A DNA stretch of 64,000 bases from Pectobacterium aquaticum (GTDB taxonomy: Bacteria > Pseudomonadota > Gammaproteobacteria > Enterobacterales > Enterobacteriaceae): assembly GCF_003382565.3 (NCBI RefSeq), contig NZ_CP086253.1, positions 1,550,001 to 1,614,000 on the forward strand, read 5' to 3'. The position numbers and the translations under genes were made by a program. The notes under the pieces are model-generated. The model was given only the letters and a program-made list of their open reading frames with translations, was not told the origin of the DNA and ran no database searches. This document shows positions 8,937-18,315 of the stretch, piece after piece. Each line of letters begins with the position of its first letter. Within the stretch, counting starts at the first letter, position 1.

Positions 8937-9716
8937 ATGAAGAAACTGATCAAAGTCTTGCCGTTGGCACTCATTCTGGCGGCGGGTAGCGCGATGGCGG
9001 AGATTCCTAAGAATATTAAAATTGGTACCGATCCTACCTATGCTCCCTTTGAATCCAAAAACGCCAGCGGTGAACTGGTTGGGTTTGATATCGATCTGGC
9101 GAAAGAGCTGTGCAAGCGTATTCAGGCTAACTGTACGTTTGTAGAAAGCGACTTTGATGCGTTAATTCCGTCCCTTAAAGCTAAAAAAATCGATGCCATC
9201 ATCTCTTCTCTGTCCATCACCGAAAAACGCCAGCAGGAAATTGCCTTCACTGAGAAGCTGTATGCAGCCAATTCACGCCTGATTGCGAAGAAAGGGGCGA
9301 GCATTGAACCCACGTTGGCTTCTCTGGGCGGCAAACGTGTTGGCGTATTGCAGGCATCAACACAGGAAGCCTTTGCTAATGCTAACTGGCAGCCTAAAGG
9401 CGTTGACGTTGTCGCTTACCAAAATCAGGATCTGATTTATGCCGATCTGGCCGCAGGCCGTATTGATGCAGCCTTTCAGGATGAAGTCGCCGCAAGTGAA
9501 GGTTTCCTGAAATTGGACGCGGGTAAGGGCTATGAGTTTGCCGGCCCGGCGGTAAAAGATGACAAATTCTTCGGTGTGGGAACGGGTATGGGCTTGCGTA
9601 AAGCGGATACTGAGTTGAAGGCCGCGCTGGATAAAGCCTTTGAAGAAATGCGTAAAGACGGTACCTACGATACCTTCGCGAAGAAATACTTCGATTTTGA
9701 CGTCTACGGCGGCTAA
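8937..9716 (+). CDS. hisJ: Histidine/lysine-arginine-ornithine periplasmic binding protein
   Basis: Solute-binding protein of the HisJ/ArgT type feeding HisQMP. Signal peptide MKKLIKVLPLALILAAGSAMA with cleavage after AMA (residue ~21), then the SBP_bac_3 fold with IGTDPTYAPFESKN, GFDIDLAKELCKR and the C-terminal KYFDFDVYGG. E. coli has adjacent argT and hisJ; here there is only one such gene, and its sequence mixes features of both, so ligand preference (His versus Lys/Arg/Orn) cannot be fixed by reading. I use the ATG at 8937, preceded by AAAGGTAGC, rather than an in-frame ATG at 8904. Confidence 0.92.
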   Translation: MKKLIKVLPLALILAAGSAMAEIPKNIKIGTDPTYAPFESKNASGELVGFDIDLAKELCKRIQANCTFVESDFDALIPSLKAKKIDAIISSLSITEKRQQEIAFTEKLYAANSRLIAKKGASIEPTLASLGGKRVGVLQASTQEAFANANWQPKGVDVVAYQNQDLIYADLAAGRIDAAFQDEVAASEGFLKLDAGKGYEFAGPAVKDDKFFGVGTGMGLRKADTELKAALDKAFEEMRKDGTYDTFAKKYFDFDVYGG

Positions 9717-9773
9717 TGTCGCCACTGTGACGCTCATTTCTTTATCACATGTGTAGCGGGATCGTAGGGCATG

Positions 9774-9800
9774 CGGCACGGGATCGTTCCTCTCGTGCCG
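9774..9800 (+). other. Hairpin in the hisJ-hisQ intergenic gap
   Basis: CGGCACGGGA and TCTCGTGCCG form a 10-bp stem (one G-T pair) with a 7-base loop and no T-tract. In this position a stable stem-loop is expected to protect the abundant binding-protein message while letting less mRNA continue into the membrane genes, as REP elements do in the hisJ-hisQ gap of Salmonella. Its role here is inferred. Confidence 0.7.
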
Positions 9801-9856
9801 TATTCCTGATTGATGACGCAGCGTGCCATTAACCGCTATTTCAACGGATATCATTG

Positions 9857-10546
9857 ATGCTCTATGGCTATTCCCAGCTAATTCTGGATGGTGCCATCAT
9901 GACGCTGGAGCTGGCCGCGAGTTCGTTACTGCTGGCGCTGGCTATCGGCCTGATTGGTGCATCGGCGAAGCTGTCTTCCAACCGTCTGCTGGCGGGGTGT
10001 TTTTCCTGCTATACCACGCTGATTCGCGGCATTCCCGATCTGGTACTGATGCTGCTGATTTTCTATGGTCTGCAAATTGTCTTAAATGGCGTGACGGAAT
10101 CGCTCGGTCTGGATCAGATTGACATCGATCCGTTGACTGCCGGGATTATTACACTGGGCTTTATTTACGGCGCGTATTTCACGGAAACCTTTCGTGGTGC
10201 CTATCTTGCCGTGCCGCGTGGGCAAATCGAAGCTGCCGTCGCGTTTGGGTTCTCTCCCATGAAGGTGTTCCGCCGTATTCTGTTTCCTTCCATGATGCGC
10301 TTTGCGCTACCGGGCATCGGTAACAACTGGCAGGTGATCCTGAAAGCGACGGCGCTGGTGTCACTGCTTGGCCTGAACGATGTGATTAAGGCGACGCAAC
10401 TGGCTGGCAAGGGCACACACGAACCGTTTTATTTTGCGCTGGTTGCTGGGGCGATGTACCTGATTTTTACCACCATTTCTAACGGTGTGTTGTGGTGGCT
10501 GGAAAGGCACTATTCGCAGGGAGTCAAAAAAATAAATTATGAGTGA
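9857..10546 (+). CDS. hisQ: Basic amino-acid ABC transporter permease HisQ
   Basis: One of two inner-membrane subunits of the HisQMP2 importer. About five transmembrane helices; the conserved permease loop that contacts the ATPase reads EAAVAFGFSPMKVFRRILFPSMM. Begins MLYGYSQLILDGAIMTLELA like E. coli HisQ, which sets the start at the ATG at 9857 (a TTG lies one codon earlier). The stop overlaps hisM by eight bases. Confidence 0.96.
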   Translation: MLYGYSQLILDGAIMTLELAASSLLLALAIGLIGASAKLSSNRLLAGCFSCYTTLIRGIPDLVLMLLIFYGLQIVLNGVTESLGLDQIDIDPLTAGIITLGFIYGAYFTETFRGAYLAVPRGQIEAAVAFGFSPMKVFRRILFPSMMRFALPGIGNNWQVILKATALVSLLGLNDVIKATQLAGKGTHEPFYFALVAGAMYLIFTTISNGVLWWLERHYSQGVKKINYE

Positions 10547-11255
10547 GATCCTGCAACAATATTGGCAGCCGCTCCTGTGGAGCGATGGCTACCGCCTGAC
10601 GGGGCTGGCGATGACACTCTGGCTGCTCATTTCCTCGGTGGTTATCGGCGGGCTGATGGCGCTGCCGCTGGCGATTGCCCGCGTATCGCCACGACGCCGA
10701 TTCAGCTTTCCGGTTTGGCTATTCACCTATGTGTTCCGCGGCACGCCGCTCTACGTACAGCTTCTGGTGTTCTATTCCGGCGTGTATAGCCTGGAGATTG
10801 TGCGCGGCACCGACATGCTGAATGCCTTTTTCCGCAGCGGGCTAAATTGCGCCATTTTGGCGCTGGCACTGAATACCTGTGCGTACACGACGGAGATTTT
10901 CGCGGGGGCAATCCGCGCGGTACCTCATGGGGAAATTGAAGCGGCCAGAGCATACGGCTTCTCCCGCTTTAAGCAGTATCGCTGCATTATTTTGCCGAGT
11001 GCACTGCGTATTGCGTTGCCTGCCTACAGCAACGAAGTGATTTTGATGCTGCATTCAACGGCGCTGGCCTTTACCGTAACGGTACCGGATATTCTGAAGA
11101 TTGCTCGTGATATTAACGCGGCAACCTACCAGCCGTTTTATGCGTTTGGCATCGCGGCAGTCATCTATTTGGCGATCTCGTTTGTGTTAATTGGACTGTT
11201 CAGAAAGGCGGAACGGTGCTGGTTACGTCATCTTTATACCCGTTCATCTCATTAG
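10539..11255 (+). CDS. hisM: Basic amino-acid ABC transporter permease HisM
   Basis: Second membrane subunit, partner of HisQ. 238 residues, as in E. coli, with about five helices and the EAA-type loop EAARAYGFSRFKQYRCIILPSALR. The ATG lies inside the end of hisQ, pointing to translational coupling and fixed stoichiometry. Ends 17 bases before hisP. Confidence 0.96.
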   Translation: MSEILQQYWQPLLWSDGYRLTGLAMTLWLLISSVVIGGLMALPLAIARVSPRRRFSFPVWLFTYVFRGTPLYVQLLVFYSGVYSLEIVRGTDMLNAFFRSGLNCAILALALNTCAYTTEIFAGAIRAVPHGEIEAARAYGFSRFKQYRCIILPSALRIALPAYSNEVILMLHSTALAFTVTVPDILKIARDINAATYQPFYAFGIAAVIYLAISFVLIGLFRKAERCWLRHLYTRSSH

Positions 11256-11272
11256 ACGCAGGAAAAAAGAGT

Positions 11273-12046
11273 ATGTCGAATAACAAATTGATGGTGACGG
11301 AACTGCGTAAACGCTATGGCCAGCATGAGGTGCTTAAAGGGATCTCACTACAGGCGAAAGCGGGTGACGTTATTTCGATTATTGGATCGTCCGGTTCGGG
11401 GAAAAGTACCTTACTGCGCTGTATTAATTTTCTGGAAAAACCCTGTGAAGGGGCGATTTACGTCAGCGATCAGGAAATTCGCATGGTGCGTGATACTGAC
11501 GGACAGCTGAAAGTTTTTGATAAAAAGCAGCTTCAGATGCTGCGGACGCGCCTGACGATGGTATTTCAGCACTTTAACCTGTGGAGCTTCATGACGGCGT
11601 TGGAAAACGTGATGGAAGCGCCGGTTCAGGTGTTAGGACTCAGTAAAGCGGAAGCGCGTGAGCGTGCGGTGTTCTACCTGAACAAGGTCGGGATTACGGA
11701 TGCTGCTCAACAGAAATATCCGTCGGATCTCTCTGGTGGCCAACAGCAGCGTGTTTCCATTGCACGGGCGCTGGCGATGGAGCCGGAAGTCTTGTTGTTT
11801 GATGAGCCTACGTCAGCGCTCGATCCCGAACTGGTCGGCGAGGTGTTGCGCATCATGCAGCAGCTTGCGGAAGAAGGGAAAACGATGGTGGTGGTGACGC
11901 ATGAAATGGAGTTTGCCCGCCATGTTTCGAGCCACGTTATCTTTCTGCATCAAGGCGTGATCGAAGAAGAAGGGCCACCGGATCAGCTTTTCGGTAACCC
12001 GAAAAGTGCACGTTTGCAGCAGTTTTTGTCAGGGGCATTGAAGTAG
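11273..12046 (+). CDS. hisP: Basic amino-acid ABC transporter ATPase HisP
   Basis: Cytoplasmic ATPase that drives HisQM. Walker A GSSGSGKST near residue 40, ABC signature LSGGQQQRVSIARAL, Walker B VLLFDEPTSALDPE and switch His in VVVTHEMEFA. 257 residues from the ATG at 11273 (MSNNKLMV), equal to E. coli HisP; an upstream in-frame GTG within hisM is rejected because it lacks similarity to the family. Preceded by GGAAAAAAGAG. Confidence 0.97.
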   Translation: MSNNKLMVTELRKRYGQHEVLKGISLQAKAGDVISIIGSSGSGKSTLLRCINFLEKPCEGAIYVSDQEIRMVRDTDGQLKVFDKKQLQMLRTRLTMVFQHFNLWSFMTALENVMEAPVQVLGLSKAEARERAVFYLNKVGITDAAQQKYPSDLSGGQQQRVSIARALAMEPEVLLFDEPTSALDPELVGEVLRIMQQLAEEGKTMVVVTHEMEFARHVSSHVIFLHQGVIEEEGPPDQLFGNPKSARLQQFLSGALK

Positions 12047-12074
12047 ATTTTGGGGCTGATGATGTGCATTGAGC

Positions 12075-12178
12075 GATGATAATGGGTAGATCGTAAAGAC
12101 GCTGTGAATACATCCCTGTACGCTCGAGCCGCGCCATCCTTGGCGCGGACGCTTTACTCTTCTATCCCATTATCATCG
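12075..12178. repeat. Long imperfect palindrome between hisP and yfcH
   Basis: Outer arms CGATGATAATGGGTAGA...CGTAAAGACGC and, inverted, GCGGACGCTTTACTCTTCTATCCCATTATCATCG enclose an inner hairpin CCGCGCCA-TCC-TTGGCGCGG. It lies between two convergent genes and could act as a bidirectional transcript end. It looks like a dispersed intergenic repeat rather than a simple terminator, since there is no T-tract. Confidence 0.75.
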
Positions 12179-12224
12179 TTCTCGTTCTGCGAAAAGGCTA
12201 CCAGTAACCTGAGATGGATAGTTA

Positions 12225-13130
12225 TCAGCTCGGCTTTTTGATGACGTCCTGCAGGGCTTCTTCCAGCTCAAAGAAACGGAAACCAAAGCCTGCGGCTTCT
12301 AATTTCTTTGGGATGGCGCGCTGTCCACCCAGTACTAGCGTCGAGGCTTCCCCCATTAGTAGTTTGATCGCGAAAGCAGGTGCTCGTAGAAAGCCTGGAC
12401 GATCCAACACATGTGCCAGCATGGCGGAAAATTGTTCATTATGAACCGGATAGGGCGCAACCATATTGAAGGGGCCGCTCAATATCGGCTGATCCAGCAA
12501 ATAGATAATGCCGTTAACCAGGTCATCAATATGAATCCACGGCATATATTGCTTACCGGAACCCATCGGCCCGCCAAGCCCGAGGCGAAAAATCGGCAGC
12601 ATTTTTGCCAACGCGCCTCCTTGTGCAGAAAGAACAATGCCAGTGCGCAACAGGCAGACGCGGGTTTTATCGCTTTCGGCAGACTGGGCCAACGCTTCCC
12701 AGCGGGCACATAGGTAGTGTGTGAATTCATCGGCTGGGGATTCATCTTCCGTGACCAGCGCTTCTCCCTGATCGCCATAATACCCGACAGCGGATCCCGA
12801 GATAAAAACCGCTGGCGGCTCACTGCTGGCCTTTATCAGCGTGGCAAGCTGTTCGGTGATGTTCCAGCGGCTCTTTGCCAGACGCTGTTTTTGCTGTGGC
12901 GTCCACCGTTTGTCGGCGATAGGTTCGCCCGCCAAATTGATGACGCCGTCAAAGTCGTTCAGTGAGGTGACATTACTCAGTGTGGACCAATATTCCACCT
13001 GATTGCCGAGAACGCCTCGGGCGCGCTCAGGATCGCGTGTCAGCACTGTAATGTCATGGGAAAGCAGTTGTAATCGCTGAATAAGATGGCGGCCAATAAG
13101 GCCGGTTCCGCCTGTTATGAGTAGTTGCAT
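12225..13130 (-). CDS. yfcH: TIGR01777-type NAD(P)-binding epimerase YfcH
   Basis: Extended short-chain dehydrogenase/epimerase-like protein of 301 residues. The N-terminal Rossmann motif is ITGGTGLIGRHL, with DGVINLAGEPIADKRWTP and the SAVGYYG segment typical of this subfamily, and a C-terminal DUF1731-like end. The substrate is unknown for the family. It is convergent with hisP, and folX lies 19 bases upstream on the same strand, so the two are likely co-transcribed. Confidence 0.93.
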   Translation of the reverse strand: MQLLITGGTGLIGRHLIQRLQLLSHDITVLTRDPERARGVLGNQVEYWSTLSNVTSLNDFDGVINLAGEPIADKRWTPQQKQRLAKSRWNITEQLATLIKASSEPPAVFISGSAVGYYGDQGEALVTEDESPADEFTHYLCARWEALAQSAESDKTRVCLLRTGIVLSAQGGALAKMLPIFRLGLGGPMGSGKQYMPWIHIDDLVNGIIYLLDQPILSGPFNMVAPYPVHNEQFSAMLAHVLDRPGFLRAPAFAIKLLMGEASTLVLGGQRAIPKKLEAAGFGFRFFELEEALQDVIKKPS

Positions 13131-13149
13131 CGCACCCCTCTCCCTATCT

Positions 13150-13521
13150 TTATGCCTTGTGATAACGCAGGGTCATGGAAACCGAATCGGCGTATCGCAG
13201 GGCAAACGGTTTATCTACTTCTACTTCAGCATAGGTGATCCATTCGTGCTCGCTGGCGATGTTGAGCACATCCTGCGTTAATTTTTCCAGCAAAGCGAAG
13301 CGGTTATCTTCCACGTGGCGAATAATGTTTTTGGTGATGGTGCGGTAGTTCAGCGCATCGGCAATATTTTCGCTGTTGCGCGCCTGTTCTGCTGGGTAGT
13401 GAATCACAACGTTGATGATCACATCCTGCTTATTCGTGATTTCCTCATCTTTGATACCGATGAAGGTGCGCAGCCGCAGATTTTTTATACGAATAATGGC
13501 GTCAGAATAGTGATGTGGCAT
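13150..13521 (-). CDS. folX: Dihydroneopterin triphosphate 2'-epimerase
   Basis: Small FolB-like enzyme that epimerises dihydroneopterin triphosphate to the monapterin form. The protein (123 residues) follows E. coli FolX closely: IIRIKNLRLRTFIGIKDEE, DALNYRTITKNI and FALLEKLTQDVL. The KNLRLRTFIG and final ALRYADSVSMTL distinguish it from the folate enzyme FolB. Lies just upstream of yfcH on the same strand. Confidence 0.95.
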   Translation of the reverse strand: MPHHYSDAIIRIKNLRLRTFIGIKDEEITNKQDVIINVVIHYPAEQARNSENIADALNYRTITKNIIRHVEDNRFALLEKLTQDVLNIASEHEWITYAEVEVDKPFALRYADSVSMTLRYHKA

Positions 13522-13646
13522 TGCTCGGCCCTCGGTTGCTTCTGTTACTGCGGCTAAGCCGCAGCGTCAGGGGGTATCGTTAACGACAATATGTTGATTA
13601 CCATAGCAGAAGATACCCAAAGGCCGAATGAGATGATGCCAGAATT

Positions 13647-14273
13647 TTATTGCTCGGCGAGCTGGTAAGCTCGCTGTGTTGCCGGGCGCTCATTGATACG
13701 CGTATACCACGTCTTCACCGCTGGGTAGTCATCGAGGTCGACGCGCTGGCGGGCATAAGAAACCACCCACGGGTAGGTTGCGATATCGGCAATGCTGTAA
13801 TTTTCTCCTGCTAGCCAAGGGCTGTCTTGCAGATGTTTATCCAGCACGCGATACAGGCGCTGCGTCTCCTGCTGATAGCGTTCAATGGCGTAAGGCACTG
13901 GCTGAGGCGCATAGTGGTTAAAATGATGATTCTGCCCCAGCATTGGCCCGAAACCCGCGACCTGCCAGAACAGCCACTGTAGTGTGGCCGTACGCTCACG
14001 TAATGACGTGCTCAATAGCACGCCGTGCTTTTCCGCCAGATAGAGCAGAATCGCACCAGATTCAAACAGGCTAATTGGCGTATCGCCTTTCTCGGGCTGC
14101 GTATCGACAATCGCGGGGATTTTGTTGTTAGGCGAGATAGCCAAAAACTCCGGTTTGAACTGTTCGCCTTTGCTGATATTCACGCGGTGGATATGGTAGG
14201 GGAGATTAGCTTCTTCCAGAAACAGGGTGATCTTGTGCCCGTTAGGGGTTGGTGCGTAATACAGGTCAATCAT
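13647..14273 (-). CDS. yfcG: GSH-dependent disulfide-bond oxidoreductase YfcG
   Basis: Glutathione S-transferase-like protein of the Nu class, active as a disulfide reductase. N-terminal thioredoxin-fold half MIDLYYAPTPNGHKITLFLEEAN with conserved Thr/Asn at the glutathione site, ISPNNKIPAIVD, and FESGAILLYLAEK; then the all-helical C-terminal half with GQNHHFNHYAP. 208 residues against about 215 in E. coli. Single-gene unit divergent from yfcE. Confidence 0.94.
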   Translation of the reverse strand: MIDLYYAPTPNGHKITLFLEEANLPYHIHRVNISKGEQFKPEFLAISPNNKIPAIVDTQPEKGDTPISLFESGAILLYLAEKHGVLLSTSLRERTATLQWLFWQVAGFGPMLGQNHHFNHYAPQPVPYAIERYQQETQRLYRVLDKHLQDSPWLAGENYSIADIATYPWVVSYARQRVDLDDYPAVKTWYTRINERPATQRAYQLAEQ

Positions 14274-14535
14274 GAATCAAGTCTCCGTTTTAATTCAGAA
14301 AAACATCATGGACTGTATGGCAGTTGATCGCTTCAGAGAGCGATGCGCTGTCAGAATAGCGTATTGAGGAACGGGCTCTTACCCTACCACTTCTGCGAGT
14401 GAAAAATAAACGATGGCGCACCTCGTTATACGATCTTTACCGGAAGCGTGTTGCCAACTTTGGTAGACTACGACCGATAAACGATGCGGGCGTTGTAGGT
14501 CTAGCATGGTTGATATAGACGTTGTGGAGATAACG

Positions 14536-15087
14536 ATGAAGTTAATGTTTGCGTCCGATATACACGGTTCTCTCAGCGCGACGGAGCGCGTGCTGGAAAT
14601 CTTTGAGCAGAGTCAGGCCGACTGGCTTATTTTGCTGGGCGATTTTCTCAATCACGGCCCGCGCAATCCGCTGCCGGAAAAATATCAGCCTGCGGAAGTG
14701 GCTGTCCGGTTGAACGCCTATGCATCACGCATCATTGCCGTGCGAGGGAACTGCGACAGCGAGGTGGATCAGATGCTGTTGACCTTTCCGATGACGGCAC
14801 CCTGGCAACATGTGCTATTGCCGCAGAATCGCCTTTTCCTGACACACGGTCATCTTTATCATCCTGATAATCTGCCGCCGCTACACGCGGGGGATGTATT
14901 GGTATATGGTCATACCCATATCCCAGTTGCTGAGCAACGCGGTGAATATTATTTTTTCAATCCCGGCTCAGCGAGCTTGCCGAAAGGGGGATACGCCGCG
15001 AGCTACGGTTTACTGGAACAAGACGAGCTGCGAGTTCTGCCGTTACACGGCGGCGAACCTATTGCACGGGTCACGATTAGGCACTAA
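14536..15087 (+). CDS. yfcE: Phosphodiesterase YfcE
   Basis: Metallophosphoesterase of the MPP family (Mn-dependent, active on artificial phosphodiesters; natural substrate unclear). The metal-binding blocks are in order: SDIHG, GDFLNHGPRN, RGNCDSE, THGHLYHPDN and GHTHIP. The start at 14536 (MKLMFASDIHG) agrees with E. coli and is preceded by GGAGATAACG; an ATG at 14506 would add ten residues with no similarity. 183 residues. Confidence 0.94.
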   Translation: MKLMFASDIHGSLSATERVLEIFEQSQADWLILLGDFLNHGPRNPLPEKYQPAEVAVRLNAYASRIIAVRGNCDSEVDQMLLTFPMTAPWQHVLLPQNRLFLTHGHLYHPDNLPPLHAGDVLVYGHTHIPVAEQRGEYYFFNPGSASLPKGGYAASYGLLEQDELRVLPLHGGEPIARVTIRH

Positions 15088-15094
15088 TTTAGCG

Positions 15095-15222
<128 letters not shown>

Positions 15223-15334
15223 ATCCTGTTTTTGACCTTGAATAACGGCAAGGCAGCAGGGAATATCACAGCAAAGTTCGATCATTTAAAACAGACGCGC
15301 GTAGCAACGTGCCAATACTAAAGGGTTTCAGAGG

Positions 15335-15988
15335 ATGGCGGAACAAAGTCAGGCAGCAGGCACAGAGTGGGTTGATATCGTCAATGAAAACAACGAGGTA
15401 ATTGCTCAGTCAAGTCGTCAGCAGATGCGTGCGCAGAGTCTTCGTCATCGTGCTACTTACATTGTTGTGCATGATGGAATGGGTAAAATTTTGGTGCAGC
15501 GCCGGACCAAGATAAAAGACTTCTACCCTAGCTGGCTGGATGCGACCGCTGGCGGCGTAGTGCAAAGCGGTGAGCAGATGCTGGAATCCGCACGTCGTGA
15601 AGCGGAAGAGGAGCTTGGCATTGCGGGCGTGCCGTTCGCAGAGCACGGCTTGTTCTATTACGAAGGCGAAAATTGCCGGGTATGGGGCGGGCTGTTTAGC
15701 TGCGTCACCCACGGGCCGTTTGCGCTACAGGAAGAAGAGGTTGATGAGGTCAGTTGGCTGACGCCGCAAGAAATCACCGCACGCTGCGATGAATTTACGC
15801 CGGACTCGCTGAAAGCCCTGTCGCTGTGGCTGACGCGCCATAGCGATCAGGAATACGGCAAGCCGATTTCACGCCAGCCGAATGTAGCCGTCGAGGCCGC
15901 TGCGACACCTGTTGTGAGTCATAAAGAGGTTCATGATGAAAATGACGGTAACGTCGTTGCTCCATCGGAAATGGGTTCGCAGAAATAA
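15335..15988 (+). CDS. yfcD: NUDIX hydrolase YfcD
   Basis: Nudix pyrophosphohydrolase similar to isopentenyl-diphosphate isomerase-type Nudix proteins. The Nudix box spans GGVVQSGEQML and ARREAEEELGI (about residues 72-94), complete with the catalytic Glu residues. The substrate is unknown. At 217 residues it exceeds the ~180 of E. coli YfcD because of a charged, probably disordered C-terminal tail (about residues 180-217). Preceded by AGAGG. Confidence 0.93.
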   Translation: MAEQSQAAGTEWVDIVNENNEVIAQSSRQQMRAQSLRHRATYIVVHDGMGKILVQRRTKIKDFYPSWLDATAGGVVQSGEQMLESARREAEEELGIAGVPFAEHGLFYYEGENCRVWGGLFSCVTHGPFALQEEEVDEVSWLTPQEITARCDEFTPDSLKALSLWLTRHSDQEYGKPISRQPNVAVEAAATPVVSHKEVHDENDGNVVAPSEMGSQK

Positions 15989-16050
15989 CCCGTTCCTGCC
16001 TGACGCCGCTGTTTTCCGCTGTGGCATCTTTTCTTGTTCTCCTTCCAAAT

Positions 16051-16078
16051 AAAAAATGCCAGCCCGAAGGCTGGCATT
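16051..16078. terminator. Terminator between yfcD and pta (convergent)
   Basis: AATGCCAGCC-CGAA-GGCTGGCATT, a perfect 10-bp stem with a stable tetraloop. On the minus strand it is followed by TTTTTTA, so it mainly ends the ackA-pta transcript; it can also stop reads from yfcD. Confidence 0.9.
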
Positions 16079-16097
16079 TAACGTCATCAGAAGATGA

Positions 16098-18236
16098 TTA
16101 GAGCTGTGTAGCTTGAATGGCGGTCAAGGCAACGGTGTAAACGATGTCGTCTACCAGTGCGCCACGAGACAGGTCGTTAACTGGTTTGCGCATGCCTTGC
16201 AGCATTGGCCCGATGGAGATCAGGTCTGCAGAACGTTGTACCGCTTTGTACGTGGTGTTACCAGTGTTCAGGTCAGGGAAGATGAACACGGTGGCTTTAC
16301 CTGCAACGGGTGAGTTCGGCGCTTTGGACTGTGCAACGTCAGCCATAATAGCGGCGTCGTACTGCAGCGGACCATCGATGACCAGATCAGGACGTTTTTC
16401 CTGAGCCAGACGCGTTGCTTCACGCACTTTCTCAACATCGCTACCTGCACCGGAATTACCGGTAGAGTAAGAGATCATCGCAACGCGTGGGTCGATACCG
16501 AAGGCGGTAGCGGAATCAGCAGACTGGATAGCAATTTCAGCCAATTGCTCTGCCGTTGGGTCTGGGTTGATGGCGCAGTCGCCGTAAACCAGAACCTGCT
16601 CAGGCAGCAGCATAAAGAACACAGACGATACCAACGAGCTGCCCGGTGCTGTTTTGATCAGTTGCAACGGTGGACGGATGGTGTTAGCGGTGGTATGAAC
16701 GGCACCAGAAACCAGACCGTCAACTTCACCCTGTTCCAGCATCAACGTACCCAGAACCACGTTGTCTTCGAGCTGTTCGCGCGCAACCACTTCGGTCATG
16801 CCCTTACTCTTACGCAGCTCAACCAGACGCGCAACATAGCGCTCACGCACAACAATTGGATCGACGATTTCGATGCCTTTGCCCAGCTCTACGCCCTGAG
16901 CGGCAGCAACACGTTGAATCTCTTCTGGGTTACCGATCAGCACACAGTGAGCAATACCGCGTTCAGCACAGATAGACGCTGCTTTAACGGTACGTGGTTC
17001 ATCACCTTCTGGCAGGACGATACGTTTGCCTGCTTTACGCGCCAGTTCGGTAAGCTGATAGCGGAACGCTGGCGGAGACAGACGACGTGAACGCTCAGAT
17101 TCTGCGCTCAGTGAATCGATCCACTGGGTGTCGATGTGGCGTGCAACATATTCCTGCACTTTCTCAACACGTTGACGGTCATCAGGCGGTACTTCAAGGT
17201 TGAAGCTTTGCAGGCTGAGTGACGTCTGCCAGGTATTGGTGTCGACCATAAATACCGGCAGGCCAGTTTGGAAGGCACGTTCGCACAATTTGGCAATGCT
17301 TGGATCCATTTCATAGCCGCCAGTCAGCAGCAGGGCACCGATTTCCACGCCATTCATGGCAGCCAGACAGGCAGCAACCAGAACATCAGGGCGGTCAGCG
17401 GAGGTCACCAGCAGTGAGCCTGGACGGAAATGTTCCAACATGTGAGGGATGCTGCGTGCGCAGAAGGTGACAGACTTAACGCGGCGCGTCTGAATGTCAC
17501 CTTCGTTGACGATACGCGCATTCAGGTGCTTCGCCATATCGATGGCGCGCGTAGCAATCAGGTCAAAGCTCCACGGGATGCAGCCCAGAACCGGCAGCGG
17601 GCTGTTAGCGAACAGCTGTTTCGGATCGATGTTGGCAACGCTGGCTTTCGTGGAATCATCAAAGATTTCAGACAGGTCAGGGCGAGTACGTCCCTGCTCG
17701 TCTACTGGCGCATTCAGTTTGTTGATGATCACGCCTGTGATGTTTTTGTTTTTGCTACCACCGAAGCTGGAACGCGCCAATTCGATGCGATCTTTCAACT
17801 GTGCCGGGGAATCGTTACCCAGCGCCAGTACGAAGACGATTTCTGCGTTCAGCGTTTTGGCGATTTCATAGTTCAACGCGTTAGCAAACTGATGCTTACG
17901 GGTAGGAACCAGACCTTCAACCAGAACGACCTCAGCGTCTTTGGTATTTTCGTGGTAGCGCGCGATGATCTCTTCCATCAGCACGTCTTGTTGGTTGGAG
18001 CTCAGCAGCGCTTCAACGCGGCTCATCGCCAGCGGCTCGGCTGCGCTGATGGCGGAATTAGCACGAATAATGGTAGTCGTTTGATCTGGCGTATTGTCGC
18101 CACTGCGCGGCTGGGCGATAGGTTTGAACACGCTCAGGCGAACGCCTTTCTGTTCCATGGAGCGGATGACACCCAGGCTGACGCTTGTCAGACCAACGCT
18201 GGTGCCAGTTGGGATCAACATGATTATACGGGACAC
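16098..18236 (-). CDS. pta: Phosphate acetyltransferase
   Basis: Interconverts acetyl-CoA and acetyl phosphate; with AckA it makes ATP and acetate during overflow and fermentation. 712 residues. The N-terminal BioD-like/P-loop domain opens MSRIIMLIPTGTSVGLTSVSLG, a DRTGG domain occupies the middle, and the C-terminal catalytic PTA_PTB domain contains LPEGDEPRTVKAA, GLVSGAVHTTANTIRP and SYSTGNSGAGSDV. Downstream partner of ackA, 79 bases apart with a terminator hairpin in between. Confidence 0.98.
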   Translation of the reverse strand: MSRIIMLIPTGTSVGLTSVSLGVIRSMEQKGVRLSVFKPIAQPRSGDNTPDQTTTIIRANSAISAAEPLAMSRVEALLSSNQQDVLMEEIIARYHENTKDAEVVLVEGLVPTRKHQFANALNYEIAKTLNAEIVFVLALGNDSPAQLKDRIELARSSFGGSKNKNITGVIINKLNAPVDEQGRTRPDLSEIFDDSTKASVANIDPKQLFANSPLPVLGCIPWSFDLIATRAIDMAKHLNARIVNEGDIQTRRVKSVTFCARSIPHMLEHFRPGSLLVTSADRPDVLVAACLAAMNGVEIGALLLTGGYEMDPSIAKLCERAFQTGLPVFMVDTNTWQTSLSLQSFNLEVPPDDRQRVEKVQEYVARHIDTQWIDSLSAESERSRRLSPPAFRYQLTELARKAGKRIVLPEGDEPRTVKAASICAERGIAHCVLIGNPEEIQRVAAAQGVELGKGIEIVDPIVVRERYVARLVELRKSKGMTEVVAREQLEDNVVLGTLMLEQGEVDGLVSGAVHTTANTIRPPLQLIKTAPGSSLVSSVFFMLLPEQVLVYGDCAINPDPTAEQLAEIAIQSADSATAFGIDPRVAMISYSTGNSGAGSDVEKVREATRLAQEKRPDLVIDGPLQYDAAIMADVAQSKAPNSPVAGKATVFIFPDLNTGNTTYKAVQRSADLISIGPMLQGMRKPVNDLSRGALVDDIVYTVALTAIQATQL

Positions 18237-18267
18237 GGCCGAACCTCTTTACGGTTGCTCGTTAGTC

Positions 18268-18302
18268 AAAAACAACACCGTCAGCCTTGGCTGACGGTGT
18301 TG
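18268..18302 (-). terminator. Intrinsic terminator/attenuator between ackA and pta
   Basis: CAACACCGTCAGCC and GGCTGACGGTGTTG make a perfect 14-bp stem with a 2-base loop. On the minus strand the stem is followed by TTTTTG. It would stop a share of ackA transcripts before pta, leaving pta expressed by readthrough or its own promoter. Confidence 0.85.
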
Positions 18303-18315
18303 GGAGTTACGTGTT

